From Lepiota brunneoincarnata (Eukaryota; Basidiomycota; Agaricomycetes; Agaricales; Agaricaceae), in the NCBI GenBank assembly GCA_023014365.1, contig JAEBUN010000017.1, forward strand, positions 496,001 to 560,000: a stretch of DNA of 64,000 nt, written 5' to 3'. The first letter of the stretch is position 1. Every line of letters starts with the position of its first letter. Of this stretch, positions 9,626 through 21,989 are shown one piece after another. The translations under genes and the position numbers were made by a program. A model generated the notes under the pieces. It ran no database searches. It was given only the letters and a program-made list of their open reading frames with translations, and was not told the origin of the DNA.

Positions 9626-12600
9626 ATGTCCTCTCCGCCACCTCTCGACTTTCCTACCTCCGATCTCGACGACATCGAGATGGACAATGGCGCAGAGCAG
9701 TCCGTGCCCACCGCGCCTCCAGCGAACCCCCTTTTCCTTGCAAGCAGTCCCTCAGCAGCCGGAACACCTACGCGCCGCCCAGCACCTTATGAGACCCCCC
9801 TGCGTGGAGTCACCGCCCGTCGGGCATTGGGAATGAGTACCCCAAAGAAGTCACCACTTTTTGCGCGTAGGTCCGATAAATCACATCTGGCTGCAATGTG
9901 CTAATCTCTTCAATAGCTGCAAGTTCATCACCTCTGGCCTACCCATCCTCTTCCCCCGCAAAGACTCCTCGAGCCAGAGCTGTACATCGCTCTAGTGTAC
10001 CACAAGACTCTGATCCTCTCGATTTTCCTTCGTATGCGCCATCTTTTCTTTGTTAACCTATCTACTCATCCACCGCCAGGAGTCCCTCCAAACCCACGAC
10101 ACCTAGGAACAGGCGTGGGGATATTCACTCTTCCTTGTCTCTCACCCCCAGTGCTAGAAGGGCTCCCCGTGCCACCACTTCTGATTTTAATAATTTGAAT
10201 TCTGATGCAGCACACCTTGACATACCCCCATCATCCGCTCCCAATTTGTCCGCTGCCCCTCTTGCCTCAGATGAACCCGATGAGATCCGGGCCATCTGGG
10301 GTACCACCGTTAACCTTGGCGATACCATGAAAAGTTTCCGTGACTTTCTCAAAGGTTTCAAAACCAAATACCGCGTTGCTTATGACCGCGAGCACGGCAA
10401 TCGTACTCACCTTCTCACCACCCCTGAAGAGGGAGAGGCTGTATTATATGAAAACTACCTTCGGCAATTGAGGCAGACCGGGGAAACTAACCTCAACGTC
10501 GATGTCATCAATCTACTTGCCTATCCGCCTGCCAAGAAACTTCATAGTCAACTCACAAAATACCCTCAAGAAGTGATACCAGCTATGGACCAAGTCTTGA
10601 AAGATCTTATGCTAGAGATTGCTGATCTCGACCAGCAAGCAGGGATGGAAGGAATGCAAGGCACCGATGGCGATGCCGAAATCGCCGAAATTATGTCCAG
10701 AGTGTACAAAATACGACCCTTCGGCCTCCCAGCTGCCAACATGCGGGAGCTGAACCCTAGTGGCGAGTGCATCCCCAACTCCCTCGGCTCCTCGATCTCT
10801 CATCTCTGTTCTTAGATACCGACAAGCTCGTGTGTATTAAGGGTCTCGTCATTCGCGCCACTCCCGTTATCCCCGACATGAAGGTTGCCTTCTTCCGCTG
10901 CCTTACCTGCTCGCACACTGTCCAAGTCGAAATTGACCGCGGGAAAATCGAGGAACCATCTCGATGTCCGCGCGATGTTTGTAACACCATTGGTTCGATG
11001 AGCCTCGTGCATAACCGCTGCGAATTTGCAGACCGACAAGTTATCCGGCTACAAGAAACTCCAGATGCTGTGCCAGATGGTCAGACGCCTCATACAGTCT
11101 CCCTGAGCGTTTACGATGAGCTTGTGGATGTGACCAAGCCTGGTGATAAGGTTGTCATCACTGGTATCTTCAGAAGTATACCTGTGAGAGTTAACCCGCG
11201 TCAGCGAACCATGAAAAGTCTGTTCAAAACTTACCTCGATGTCGTCCACGTTAAACTTGGCCAAGGAGACGGCCTGAGCTTCGATCGGAGCACACGTCCT
11301 GCGGGCGGTGACCGCGTTCCCGGCGTGGGCAACGCGGGTGTCGGAGATGGTACTGAAGAGGACGATGGTGATGGGATGACAAACGCCAATGGGTCAAAGA
11401 AGACGGGTCAAGCGGAGCTTGAAGCCAAATTGCGTGAGCTGAGCAAGCGTCCGGATATCTATGATTTATTGGCACGGTCTGTTGCACCTTCGATTTGGGA
11501 AATGGAAGATGTGAAGAAGGGGATATTGCTGCAGCTTTTTGGAGGCACGAACAAGAGCATCGCCCGAGGTGGTGGTGGTGGTGGGCCCAGATATAGAGGG
11601 GATATCAATGTGTTGTTGGTCGGTGACCCTGGAGTTAGTAAATCACAAATTCTCCAAGTACGTGTACTTTTCCCCAACGTCCCGGAGTCGCGTTGACCAA
11701 AGGTGGGCGTTTAGTACGTGCACAAGATTGCGCCGAGAGGGGTATACACTTCCGGTAAAGGTTCATCGGCGGTCGGCTTGACTGCATATGTCACACGAGA
11801 CCCTGATTCGAAGCAGCTGGTGCTGGAGAGGCAAGTCCCTTTGCATATCATAGACAGGTCAGTCGCTGAGAACAACCGTCAGTGGTGCGCTTGTATTGAG
11901 TGATGGCGGAGTCTGCTGCATCGATGAATTCGACAAAATGTCAGACGCCACCCGCAGTGTCCTGCACGAGGTAATGGAACAACAGACTGTCTCCATAGCC
12001 AAAGCAGGAATTATTACGACGCTCAACGCACGCACGTCCGTTCTCGCGGCCGCAAATCCCGTCGGCTCTAAATACGATGTGAATCTCCCGATCACGCGCA
12101 ACATCGACCTGCCCCCAACACTCATCTCTCGGTTCGATTTGTTGTATCTTGTCTTGGACCAAGTAGATGAGGCCCTCGACCGCAAGCTAGCACAGCACTT
12201 AGTGGGGTTGTACTTGGAGGACACACCTTCTACGACCCAAGGGGATGTTCTGGTGTGCATTCTCTTCATAATGTTCAAATTACCTACTAACCAAGGACAT
12301 CATCCATAGCCTCTTCATGAGCTCACGGCATTTATCGATTATGCCCGTTCACGGATTCATCCGACAATAACAGAAGAAGCGAGCACCGAACTCGTACGAT
12401 CATACGTTGAGATGCGGAATATGGGAGATGATCCACGAGCATCAGAGAAACGTATCACAGCAACGACAAGGCAGCTCGAGTCAATGATCCGGCTCTCAGA
12501 GGCCCATGCCCGCATGCGCTTTTCTCCTTTCGTTGAAGGCGAGGATGTACGAGAAGCCTACCGACTGATGCGGGAGGCAATCAAGACATCTGCTATGGAC

Positions 12601-12906
12601 CCGCGAACGGGTAAGATCGACATGGGGCTGTTGAACACGGGCACTGGTACTGGCCAGAGGAAGTTGAGGGATGATATGAGGCGAGCCTTGCTGGGGTTGT
12701 TGGATGGAGGTGGAGAAGTGGGTGTGGGTGCGAAGAGCGGGCGGGGTGTGAGGTGGAGCGAGGTGTTAAGGTTGCTTGGGGAACAAAGTAGTATTAAGGT
12801 TGATGTGGCCGAATTTGGCGAAGTTGTGAAGGCGCTGGAAAATGAAGGGCTGGTGAAAGTCGCTGGAGAGAGGGAAAGGAGAGTTATTAGGAGAATTGAG
12901 GGATAG
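9626..12906 (+). CDS. MCM4: MCM4, subunit of the MCM2-7 replicative helicase
   Basis: MCM4 is an AAA+ subunit of the replicative helicase. Seven exons (9626-9866, 9917-10031, 10080-10762, 10816-11657, 11715-11830, 11883-12252, 12310-12906) give about 987 aa in one frame. A Ser/Pro-rich N-terminal tail, a probable DDK/CDK target region, precedes the MCM N-domain. The zinc motif is C-x2-C...C-x4-C within [12 protein letters not shown] and RCPRDVC (about residues 373-403). The AAA+ core has Walker [13 protein letters not shown] (near 615), Walker [10 protein letters not shown] (near 680) and the arginine-finger region [11 protein letters not shown] (near 747). A C-terminal winged helix ends at TAG 12904. 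Intron 5 (11831-11882) begins GC and matches the GC-AG consensus; intron 3 (10763-10815) also appears to begin GC, though a GT alternative exists 4 nt upstream. The gene appears intact. Confidence 0.95.
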
Positions 12907-13582
12907 GATTTCGAAGCTATATGTGATTGGAGGAAGGTACATCTCCTCAGACTGCTGAGTTTTCCTTGTTTATCTTACCTGCGCTGATTGCCCCTGACTG
13001 TAAAATCATCACTGGATGTACTTGAATTAGTGTAACTTTTTGTGATCTGATAGATGACTCCACGAGATTGGAATTGGGCCATTGTCGCGAAGTCAGCATG
13101 CTTTGCACAGGTGCTCTGCCGACTAACCGGTCAATGTAGGGGTTCCCAAAGCGGTCTATATGAGGGCGGGGAAAACTCATGTCCTCCGATGCGGCTAACA
13201 CCATCCGCGAGCTTCGATCTCAACCTGATCTCTGTACTTTACTAAATGGATCCTTGTTGTACATCGTTGGATCCCGTGTTGCTCCGCGTGAGCTCATTGG
13301 ACCTTGTTCCCTGTGTTGACCCCCCATTGTATTATGAGATTCCCAATGGGATGCTTTAGTAATCAATACAAATTTGCCATTCTCCTGACATGGCTTTCTT
13401 TCCTCGCCACCAAACCTGGGCGCGAACGTTTACCAATCCGGTTACTCTTACCTGTTCTCCTTGACGACAATTGTTCAGCGATACTCGATTCTCAGAAAAC
13501 AAGGTGTCAAACTTGAATAGACGAGTTCTTGAAATGCGTGCCGGGCACCGGCGTTTAATCATGACGAGTTATAAGGAGAATC
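12907..13582. other. Intergenic, MCM4 to first NACHT gene
   Basis: About 0.7 kb with no recognisable gene. It should contain the MCM4 3' end and the promoter of the NACHT gene; I see no clear motif. Confidence 0.5.
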
Positions 13583-16129
13583 TTGCAACCACATCAGTAC
13601 ATCTGGACCGATACTTTACACAAGCTTCCTCCCCTCCCGCTGGACGGCGTTGGCATAATGCTTGCTACCCCTCTTTTTCAAGGCCAACAGCTTCAATATA
13701 ATCCTGTTCCACAAGCCGCTGGGTATGTTCCGCCACAGACTCCCGCTCCCCCAGGTATGCGTCTGTTCTGTGTCCCACCAAAATCGATTCAGGACGGATC
13801 GACCCCACTTCTAGCTCAATACCCTACTGGTGGGATGTTCCATGGCGCCCACAACTTGAATTTTAATCAGCCGAGCTTCCACATTACTAACAATAATTTT
13901 AACGATGGTTCTATCGGTAAGTATTGCTCCAACCGAGGGCCGCACGAGGGCTGATTCCTGCGATAGAACATAAAATGCTCAAACGCCTCACCGAGCACAT
14001 GATGCACGGCGCCGAATTGAACTCCTCCGAACGCTATCCCCCTCCAACTTGCCATCCCGAAACGCGCATTGTCATCCGCAACAACATCACAGCCTGGCGC
14101 TCGGATGAAAACCGCTCGGAAAGGATACTATGGCTCAATGGACCGGCGGGTGTAGGCAAATCGGGTATCATGCAGACACTCGCCGAAAGTGAGTCTAGAT
14201 CCGAATTCAGCGCGACATTATTTTTCTCGCGGGCCCATAAACGCAACAACCCACAGCTGGTTTTTAACACCATCGCTTATCGATTGGCCACCATCTGCCC
14301 ACACTATCGGGAGGCTATTGTGGGTTCAATTTTCAAGGACCCCATGTTGCCGAGGAAATCGCTCAGGGACCAGTTCTACAACTACATCGAGAAACCTTTT
14401 GGGGTGGATACGCTCCACAAGGGCCCTGAATCCCTGGCCATCTATATAGATGCACTAGACGAATGCAAGGGTGAAGAGGCCCAGATGGAAATTATCAACC
14501 TTATTGGTCGGTTTGCTCGACAATATCCTACTGCCCCTCTTGTTTGGATTATTTCGAGTCGTCCAGAGCCCTTTCTGGAGGTGGCTTTTCGGGATCTTGA
14601 GGAGGACTACCGGGAGGTTGAGGTACCGATTGCCTCCCCTGAGTCATTGCAAGATGTGTGCAAAGTCCTACAGTATCGCTTCCAAGACATTCGGAAAATG
14701 CATCCCAACTCTATGCCAAGGCATTCACATTGGCCATCGGAGGCCCAGCTCCAGAAAGTCGTTCAACATTCTACTGGCATGTTCGCGTTTGCGGAGACCG
14801 TGGTTAGATTCGTGGCCGATCCCAGGATTGCGAATCCTATCGCTCAACTTGAAAGAATCATTGCTGCCCTGAACAAAAGTGAAGCCACTGCGACGGCAAA
14901 TGGCACATTCCCCGATATCTTTACCACGCTTGACGACATTTACCAGGGGATCTTGTCTGACATCCCCGAAAATATATGGCTGGACACAAAACGCCTCCTT
15001 GCATATGCTCTCAATGGAGACCAATTCAGCTTTTTGAACGTCTGTAACCTTTTGCGCCTCAAGCAACACGATGCTTTTTCCGCGCTTCACAGACTCCACT
15101 CGGTCGTCAATATTCCTCAGCTGGAGGATGCCGCAGAACGCCATCTCCACTTCTATCATACTTCTTTTAGCGACTATCTTCAGGATTCGGAACGTTCTGG
15201 GAAGTTCGCAATTACCGAAGAATTGGCAGACGCAATAGTTTGGGAGGGTCATTTCAGAATCTTGCGGCAAGTCGATGAGCAAAGTACGTCTGCTCGGCTA
15301 TTCCCATAAATTTTGGCTCACGGCGGAACCAATCCCAAGGGTCTCAAGTCTCGGTGGCCATTAATGCCGTTGAATTGGTCTGGGATTATGATGCTGAGCT
15401 TGATCATAAAAGTCAGGAAGACCTGTTCCGCGACGCACACACGTGCTGGGCACTGGATTTCAATGACTGGTGCAATAGGCTCTTGGTAGGCGAGTTTTCC
15501 TTGGAAATTCATATGGTCTTGGAGGCCGTCAATGCTGTCAACTATGGAGACCTGCGACAGTGGATGCCCGTCCAAGAGATGAGGAACTTTATGCGAACTG
15601 TGAAGAAGCTGGTACGTTCGTAATATGCAAGAGTCATAATTCGACCGCTGTGACTCACACGATATATCAGTCCACCCATATTCAAGATGTCCCTATTCGA
15701 AGGATTGCTATTAAAGATATAGATTTTGAGGCCATACGACTAGGAGATGTTGCGTACGCCACGTGTGAAGCCTTCGGACCTCTCAGGGAACGGGCAGAGT
15801 TTCCAGAGTGGGAGGAAACGCATGTAGGTGCCTGTCCGAATCCCAATCTCGAAGGTATTCTCAGCCAGGGTACCGTGAGTCACACCTGATCAATTTGTCC
15901 ACTTCTCAAGTCGAGCCCTAATTCTTGCATCTTTTAGGCCTGGTATTACGCCCTGGACGTCCTGCAGCCCAATACGATGTCAAAAATATGGATGGATTTG
16001 AATGCCCATCGTAATTCACCTTCGGATGCACTTATATTTGGGTGTGGTGAACGTTGTTGCTTGTTTGTCGAATTTGAAACACAGGACGTTGAGACCTGGA
16101 GCTATGTTATACCCTACAAGTTGGATTAG
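13583..16129 (+). CDS. NACHT-domain NTPase (fungal NLR-like), intact
   Basis: NACHT proteins are STAND NTPases used in fungi for non-self recognition and regulated cell death; the role here is inferred. Five exons (13583-13916, 13967-15283, 15349-15611, 15671-15874, 15938-16129) join in frame to about 769 aa. The N-terminal ~110 residues are Pro/Gln-rich, then carry a short beta-prone phrase (HNLNFNQPSFHITNNNF). The NACHT core has Walker A GPAGVGKSGIMQ, Walker B SLAIYIDALDECKG, and the sensor region PLVWIISSRPEP. A helical second half contains FYHTSFSDYL, common in mushroom NACHT proteins. No WD40, ankyrin or TPR repeats follow; instead the C-terminus is a short unassigned domain. ATG 13583 is the first in-frame start, but a downstream Met is possible. 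A diverged paralogue lies at 19.3-21.6 kb. Confidence 0.85.
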
Positions 16130-17431
16130 AGACCCCAGGCACTTTTCAGGTATTAGATCTTTGGCGCCGACTACCCTACGTTATCGACCCAAGACATTGC
16201 AAAACCTTGCTCGTACTGTCGAATTGTCATTTTATAAAATACCATCTGACTGAAGCCAAAGGGTATTTGAGTCGTGCTACAGGAACGGGAATGGCCTACG
16301 CAGAGAGTAACCTGTGACTGATAACGTTGACGACAACCCGGTCAAAGAATATGGTGGGCGGGCGACATACTGAATGTGAAGAGTTGGTTAACGTGAGCCA
16401 CTGGCAGGGAACGCATGCTATAAAAAGGAATACCAACAGGTCACAAGGACAGTTCTATGTGTGATGCTGGGTATATATAGGGTCTCCAACGCTAATGATG
16501 GGCCGTTCGGGCATCCGGTTAAAAGATTTAGTGGTACCCCGCAACGCAGTCCATTTGTGAGCAACGCAAATCTCTCAGCCCTCTGTGATTGACCCCGAGA
16601 ACAACCAGCAATCTCAGGCTAACAAGGTGTAGTTTGATTGAAGAAATGCCCTTTTAGGTTTTTGCATATTATCAGAGGCACCAAAGTAAAGCTGTCGTCT
16701 CACTTGATGAAACTGCCAAAGTGACTTGAACTATTCCAAGGCGAAACAGTGGGTCACAGTCTGTCCCAGCGGCTCTCACATTATTACATTAGGCTTGACG
16801 GGTAAACCGGTAACGGTCCAAATACACGGTAACTCCCATCACAGCCTCCAACGGATTGGTGGCATCTCAATTGCCTTATCGAACGACGGAAGGGCCGTAG
16901 CAAAGATATTGTAACATGCACAGGGTGGGGGACAGATGGGAGCAATAGCAGCAATGGGATCTCATCGACATAAATGTTGACTGGTTCCTTCGAAGCGTAG
17001 CTAACAAGTCGACGACAATCCCAGTGCACCTAAAACCAGATTGTCCCCTAGTCCTGTCCTGTCTAGATCTGATTGTCAGGCTCTGAACAGCTTCAAAACT
17101 GAACACTCAAGAAACGAACATCCACCACAAGCTTTCTGTTGTCCCCTATGGCGACTTCCTTGCTGCTTCCCTCAGTCAGAACAATGGGCTCTCTCCAACG
17201 GTTACAAACCCAGTGGGTGAGCATATCATAGCACAACCAGTCCTCGTCTTGGTGCCTAATAGAGCCTGCCACTTCCAACCCTCAGTATTTAGATGGTATG
17301 CCTATCTTCGCCTCGTTAATTCATGCGAGCGATACTCAGCCGTCCTTGGTTTATCTAGTGTCGGGATTTACCATCCTCGTGAGCTGCTATGAACACGGTC
17401 GGAGGTTCAGGGCTGTGTAAGGAGCTAAACA
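16130..17431. other. Gene-free interval
   Basis: About 1.3 kb between the first NACHT gene and a DUF6533-type gene. Only short open frames are seen on either strand, none with a motif I recognise. Confidence 0.45.
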
Positions 17432-18226
17432 TTTTTTCAAGGTTCTTGACCACCTCCTGACTCTGGACTTGGAAATTAAATTCATCTGGAATACGAAATG
17501 GAGTACGACAAAGCTCATGTTTCTCTTGAACCGTTACCTACCATTTATTGATATCATTCTGACTGCATTTCGTGAGTTTCAGCTTTAATTTCTCAATTGA
17601 AGCCCACGAGTACTCGTTCATAGGTGACCATGCGCAACATATCACCGGCCACTGTGAAAGGTTGTTCCAGGCTCTATCCTGTACGTTATTCGTACCTTTA
17701 GAGCCCACACTTGATCTAACATTTGTGTACTTCCTATTTTAAAGGGATAACTGTAATTGGAGTCTTCATATCCGAATGTAAGCATCTTCCGCCCTGACAG
17801 TGAACAGTCTAGTGTTCAATCACACTTCACGCTAGACATCCTCGTTCTACGAGTCTGTGCTATATGGGGCGGGAGTCCGAGGGTGACTATTGGGATGACG
17901 GTATTCTTTCTAGCCACCTTGATCGTGTCCTCGATGTTAGTCGCAGACATGCTACGGCCTTTGCGGTGTAAGCAAGAATATGCCCCTCGCTACGTGCCAT
18001 ATATACTAAATAAGGCGTGAAATTAGACTTTGAAGTAACTCCAATCCCAGGATGTTTGGCGTTGTTCGCCAACCTCAAGATATATATTATATTCGTATTG
18101 TTTATTGTCTCAGACCTGGGTGCGTGGGATATTCATACACCGAGCTCAGTGCAAACTGACACAAGGCTCCCTAGTAATGCTTGTCCTGATCACTACCCCT
18201 CTCCTGGGCGACAGTACGTGGTGTAG
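17432..18226 (+). CDS. DUF6533-type multi-pass membrane protein, partial or decaying
   Basis: The first exon reads LDHLLTLDLEIKFIWNTKW followed by KLMFLLNRYLPFIDIIL, the signature of the basidiomycete DUF6533 family of predicted seven-helix membrane proteins of unknown function. With short introns it continues through HAQHITGHCERLFQALSW, ITVIGVFISE, the block ILVLRVCAIWGGSPRVTIGM, a hydrophobic helix, and PIPGCLALFANLKIYIIFV. At least five exons can be joined in frame. I cannot find a convincing start codon or a normal C-terminus, so the ends are approximate and the copy may be dying. Two weaker relatives occur at 29.4 and 31.8 kb. Confidence 0.6.
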
Positions 18227-19262
18227 AAGTAACATTGGAAAATGGTTGGAGCCTTAAACGTCGACTTTTGACCCTTATCTAGAAAGTACTGTGCGCTATG
18301 CCATATTTTCAAAACCCAAGAGGTCGCTGATTGAGGTTGTGTTTGCCGAGGGTATGGTCCATCATTTCCATAGGTGCTACATGTTGATCAACTAACCGCG
18401 TAATGAAGGTGTAATGCTCTATGCCATTCTTCTAGGTAGATCCAAGCAACGCAGACGCTGAAAAAAGCTGAACAAATTTAGGTTTCAATATTGTAAATCT
18501 TGTCCTTGAACTCTGTTTCGTGAGTCTTGTCAAAATACCCACCTGAGAATATTAAATCACTAATTGCATTATAGAAAGATGTTCCTTTGCTATTTCTGGG
18601 GTACGTTCAATGCTCTGTCAACGTGTATCGCCAGATCCGACTAGTTCAATCAGTATAACTCGCTTCTTGGAAGCCGTGTTGTCCAATCGAGTAGTGCTGC
18701 ACATTCGAGAGGCGTACACAAAGGAGGAATGGTCCGAATGGAGTCCGTCTACCTTATTCACCACCAGCCTTTCGAATGGAGAATGACAATCTACGAGCGC
18801 GAAGAAAGAGTGCTTCAAATTGTTGTTGTGCATCCACCTTGTCTGTGGCTACGATGGGACTAAACTTGCATGATGTAATTTTCACATTGTTGTAACGGGG
18901 TGTTTTCTCGAGAAATGATGTATAAATAAATCGCAATCTTCGATGATGTTACGGGCAGGACAGGGTCCTTGTGAGATCTACGGCCCACGTTCGTTAGCTA
19001 TGTTCAATGGGAGAGGGTTTGCTGTTGAACAGGTCTACGTGAGGGGCGTGGGAAATTTGTAAACCCCTTGGTATTTGTTTGGCGACGCCACCGTCAGGAG
19101 CTCAGTCAGGGCTAGCGCTACACATTTATCATTCCTATCTGACCATCTGGAATGGATTACGCTCGTAATTTTGAGCTCCCTGAGTCACCGCCGGCACAAG
19201 TAGGTTCCCCGCTCCAAGGTTTGATCTTCAGACTTGATACGTGCGACGTTCTAATGCCATCT
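18227..19262. other. Gene-free interval
   Basis: About 1 kb between the DUF6533-type gene and the second NACHT gene. The left end may include degraded C-terminal sequence of the DUF6533 gene. Nothing else is recognisable. Confidence 0.4.
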
Positions 19263-21609
19263 AGGAGGGAGATTCCCAACAGGGGTGTTCCGCAATGCAC
19301 ATCATTTTGTCGTCAAGAATCCGACGTTGATAGATCTGCAGAGCATCAATAATTACTACGGAAAGGAAAATGGTGAGTCTACAGCATACTGTTTTCAGTA
19401 CCAGCAAATCGAGCGAGAATTCTCTTAGCGCTAGAAAGATTGGCTCCATACACAATCCCTGGCGCAGAGTTTGACTCCTCTGCACGTTCTCCCCCTCCTC
19501 TTTGTCACCCCAATACGCGGTTGGACATTCTGCGAAGGGTTGAGGATTGGTTTCACCATCCCAAGCTGCAAAAGCCCGTCTTGTGGATTTGTGGACCAGC
19601 AGGAGTTGGGAAGTCAGCGATTCTACAGACACTCGCTGAATCTGTATCTGAATGTGGATCCAACCCAACAAACTTCAGCCTCGGTGCCACGTTATTTTTT
19701 TCAAAGATAAATCATCGCAACAATCCTTATCTCGTCTTCAATACCATCGCTTTCCAATTGGCTGTTCACCACTCCTTCTATCGGGATTACATCACAAAGG
19801 AATTAGCGATCGACCCCAACTCATGGAGAAAGCTATGAAGGAACAGTTTCGACGACTGATCGTCAAGCCGTTCGCCGAGAAAAAGATATACCAGGGGCCT
19901 GGGTCCTTATTGATTCTGGTGGATGGCTTGGACGAGTGCAAGGGCGAACGAGAGCAGTGCGAAATCGTCATGCTCATTGCTTCCTTTGTCACTCAGTACC
20001 CCACGGCGCCGCTCTTGTGGGTGATTTCTAACCGCCCGGAGTCTCACTTGAAAACGCTGTTCTCACGACAGTCTGTCCAACCGGTCTACTGGAAGGAGGA
20101 CATACTGATTGACACTGATGATGCTTGCAAGGACGTCGAGCAGTACTTGCGGGGAAAGTTTGAGGAAATCGAATTGAATCATCCAGCCTCGTTTCCGGTG
20201 ACTGGTCAATGGCCAACTGAAAGCCAGTTCTTGAAAATAACTGCTGCAGCATCGGGTCTATTCGCATTCGCTGCCACGGTGATAAGATACGTCGACGATC
20301 TAGAATATGGAAACCCGGTATCTCAGCTGGCACGGGTGCTTCTTATGATTGACAAAGCGGGAACGTCTGCCAAGTCCGACGGCCGGCTGGTAAATCCCCT
20401 TGCCGCTCTCGACTCGTTATATACCCAGATACTATCATCTATCCCAAAGGACGTGCTCCCCATGGCTGCCCGTATCTTAAGTCATGTCAGTCATATCCCT
20501 TTTGTTTACCCGACACTTGTGCTCCTTTCCAATTTCCTGGGGCTTGAACAGCATGATACATACGGAGCACTCCAGAAGCTTCATTCAGTCGTTCGCATTC
20601 CACATCCCGAGAGCGCTCAGATTGAGGCAGTCATGTTCTACCACGCCTCTTTTTCTGAGTATCTAAATGACGCCAAACGCTCGAAAGAATACTCTATCAC
20701 ACAACAGGAATGCATGGAGGATCGTGTTAGGTGTAACTTGCGGATCCTACGGCATGCAAGCAATATTAGTAAGTCCTTCAATCCTTATAATGCCATTTGC
20801 TCCTGCAACTGACCTGTCTTTTGCGCTCGGTTGTAAGGTTTATCAAAGGTTCAGCTCTCCGACATTGTTTTATCTTGGCCTGTCCTCGAGCCCGAGCGTA
20901 TTCAACGGCATCTTTACAGAAAAGCCATTTCTTGGTTTCCTACGGACTTTGGAGAAGCATCGGAGGAGCTGCAATGCGAGGAACTTCCTAGCGTTATCCA
21001 CATTTGCAAGATCCTGGACTTTGGGGACTTGGATGTTCCTGAAATAGATTGCTCGCGCTTTATTTTGGAGATCCAGGAAACCGTATGTTTTGCTAAACTG
21101 TTGAATCACTCTCATACCGAGCTCCAAACGTAGCCCACACTTAGGGATGAACTCACCTCCCACAAGATAATGCGAATGATTCCAGTCGGTGCTATACGAA
21201 AATCACATATCGATATGGAGAAAAGTACGTATGCTTATTGCGAGCAGATTGGAGAGAGATCAGTGGCGGATGGCAGGGGTTTTGATTTCGTGTACGAAGA
21301 TGGGTACTACACACATCGTGGAGAGACTCCAGACAGACTGGAATTGGCAAGTCTGCTTGGCCCATTTCAATAAACGGTTGCTGAACTCCCAACTGACAGG
21401 TCGAGCATCGATTTCGTCATGCCATGGGACCTTTGCGTTCAGAGTCGATGGCTTCAGTGTTGCCAGACTTGGAATATGTACAGACACATTCACCTTCTAC
21501 CTCGGTCGTAGCTTTTGGCGTTGGCTCCAAAACCACTGTGCTGTTTGAGCGCGAGCTGGTCTCTGGTGTGCAGATATGGCGTTATGTTGTACCGTATCCC
21601 CAGTTGTGA
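19263..21609 (+). pseudogene. Second NACHT gene, frameshifted paralogue of the one at 13.6 kb
   Basis: The layout mirrors the intact NACHT gene: a short N-terminal exon ending NPTLIDLQSINNYYGKEN (ends 19372), an intron to 19428, then Walker A GPAGVGKSAILQTLAE. Near 19810-19825 the frame breaks: one frame ends IDPNSW and stops, while the next resumes at LMEKAMKEQFRRLIVKPF and runs on with Walker B LLILVDGLDECKG, LLWVISNRPES and FYHASFSEYL. Further exons at 20838-21082 and from 21134 match the C-terminal domain of the first gene, and the last segment ends VQIWRYVVPYPQL at 21609, parallel to ETWSYVIPYKLD there. The join into that last segment is also not cleanly in frame. One clear frameshift plus one doubtful splice make a pseudogene most likely. 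Confidence 0.75.
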
Positions 21610-21989
21610 TTCACCTCTGCTTACAGCGTCAATCATACCCCTTATCGAGTCACTATTGCATACACAATTAAGCGATAAGTGGTCACCGGTATCCCTTGGT
21701 TGTCTAGCCTTTACTTATAACCTATTCGGCCATGAAAGTCCCAGGCCTGATTTCCTCACCCGTCTGCCATTACGATGGTATCAGTGGCTAATAATATGTG
21801 TTGCAACAGGAGGTCGAGGAGTTTCGATTCTATGCGAGGACATCAACACTTGTAAGATTGCTACAAGGTACATAGGTTTTAAATTTGAAAACAAACAGTG
21901 CATAAAAGATGTGAACAGTAAAGGTGGTTGCGACCACAAACCTCTGCCAATGCCATGAGAGTATCGAGGCCTTAGCCACCTTCATTCGG
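21610..21989. other. Short gene-free interval
   Basis: A convergent spacer of about 380 bp between the NACHT pseudogene and the hydrolase. No gene is seen. Confidence 0.45.
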
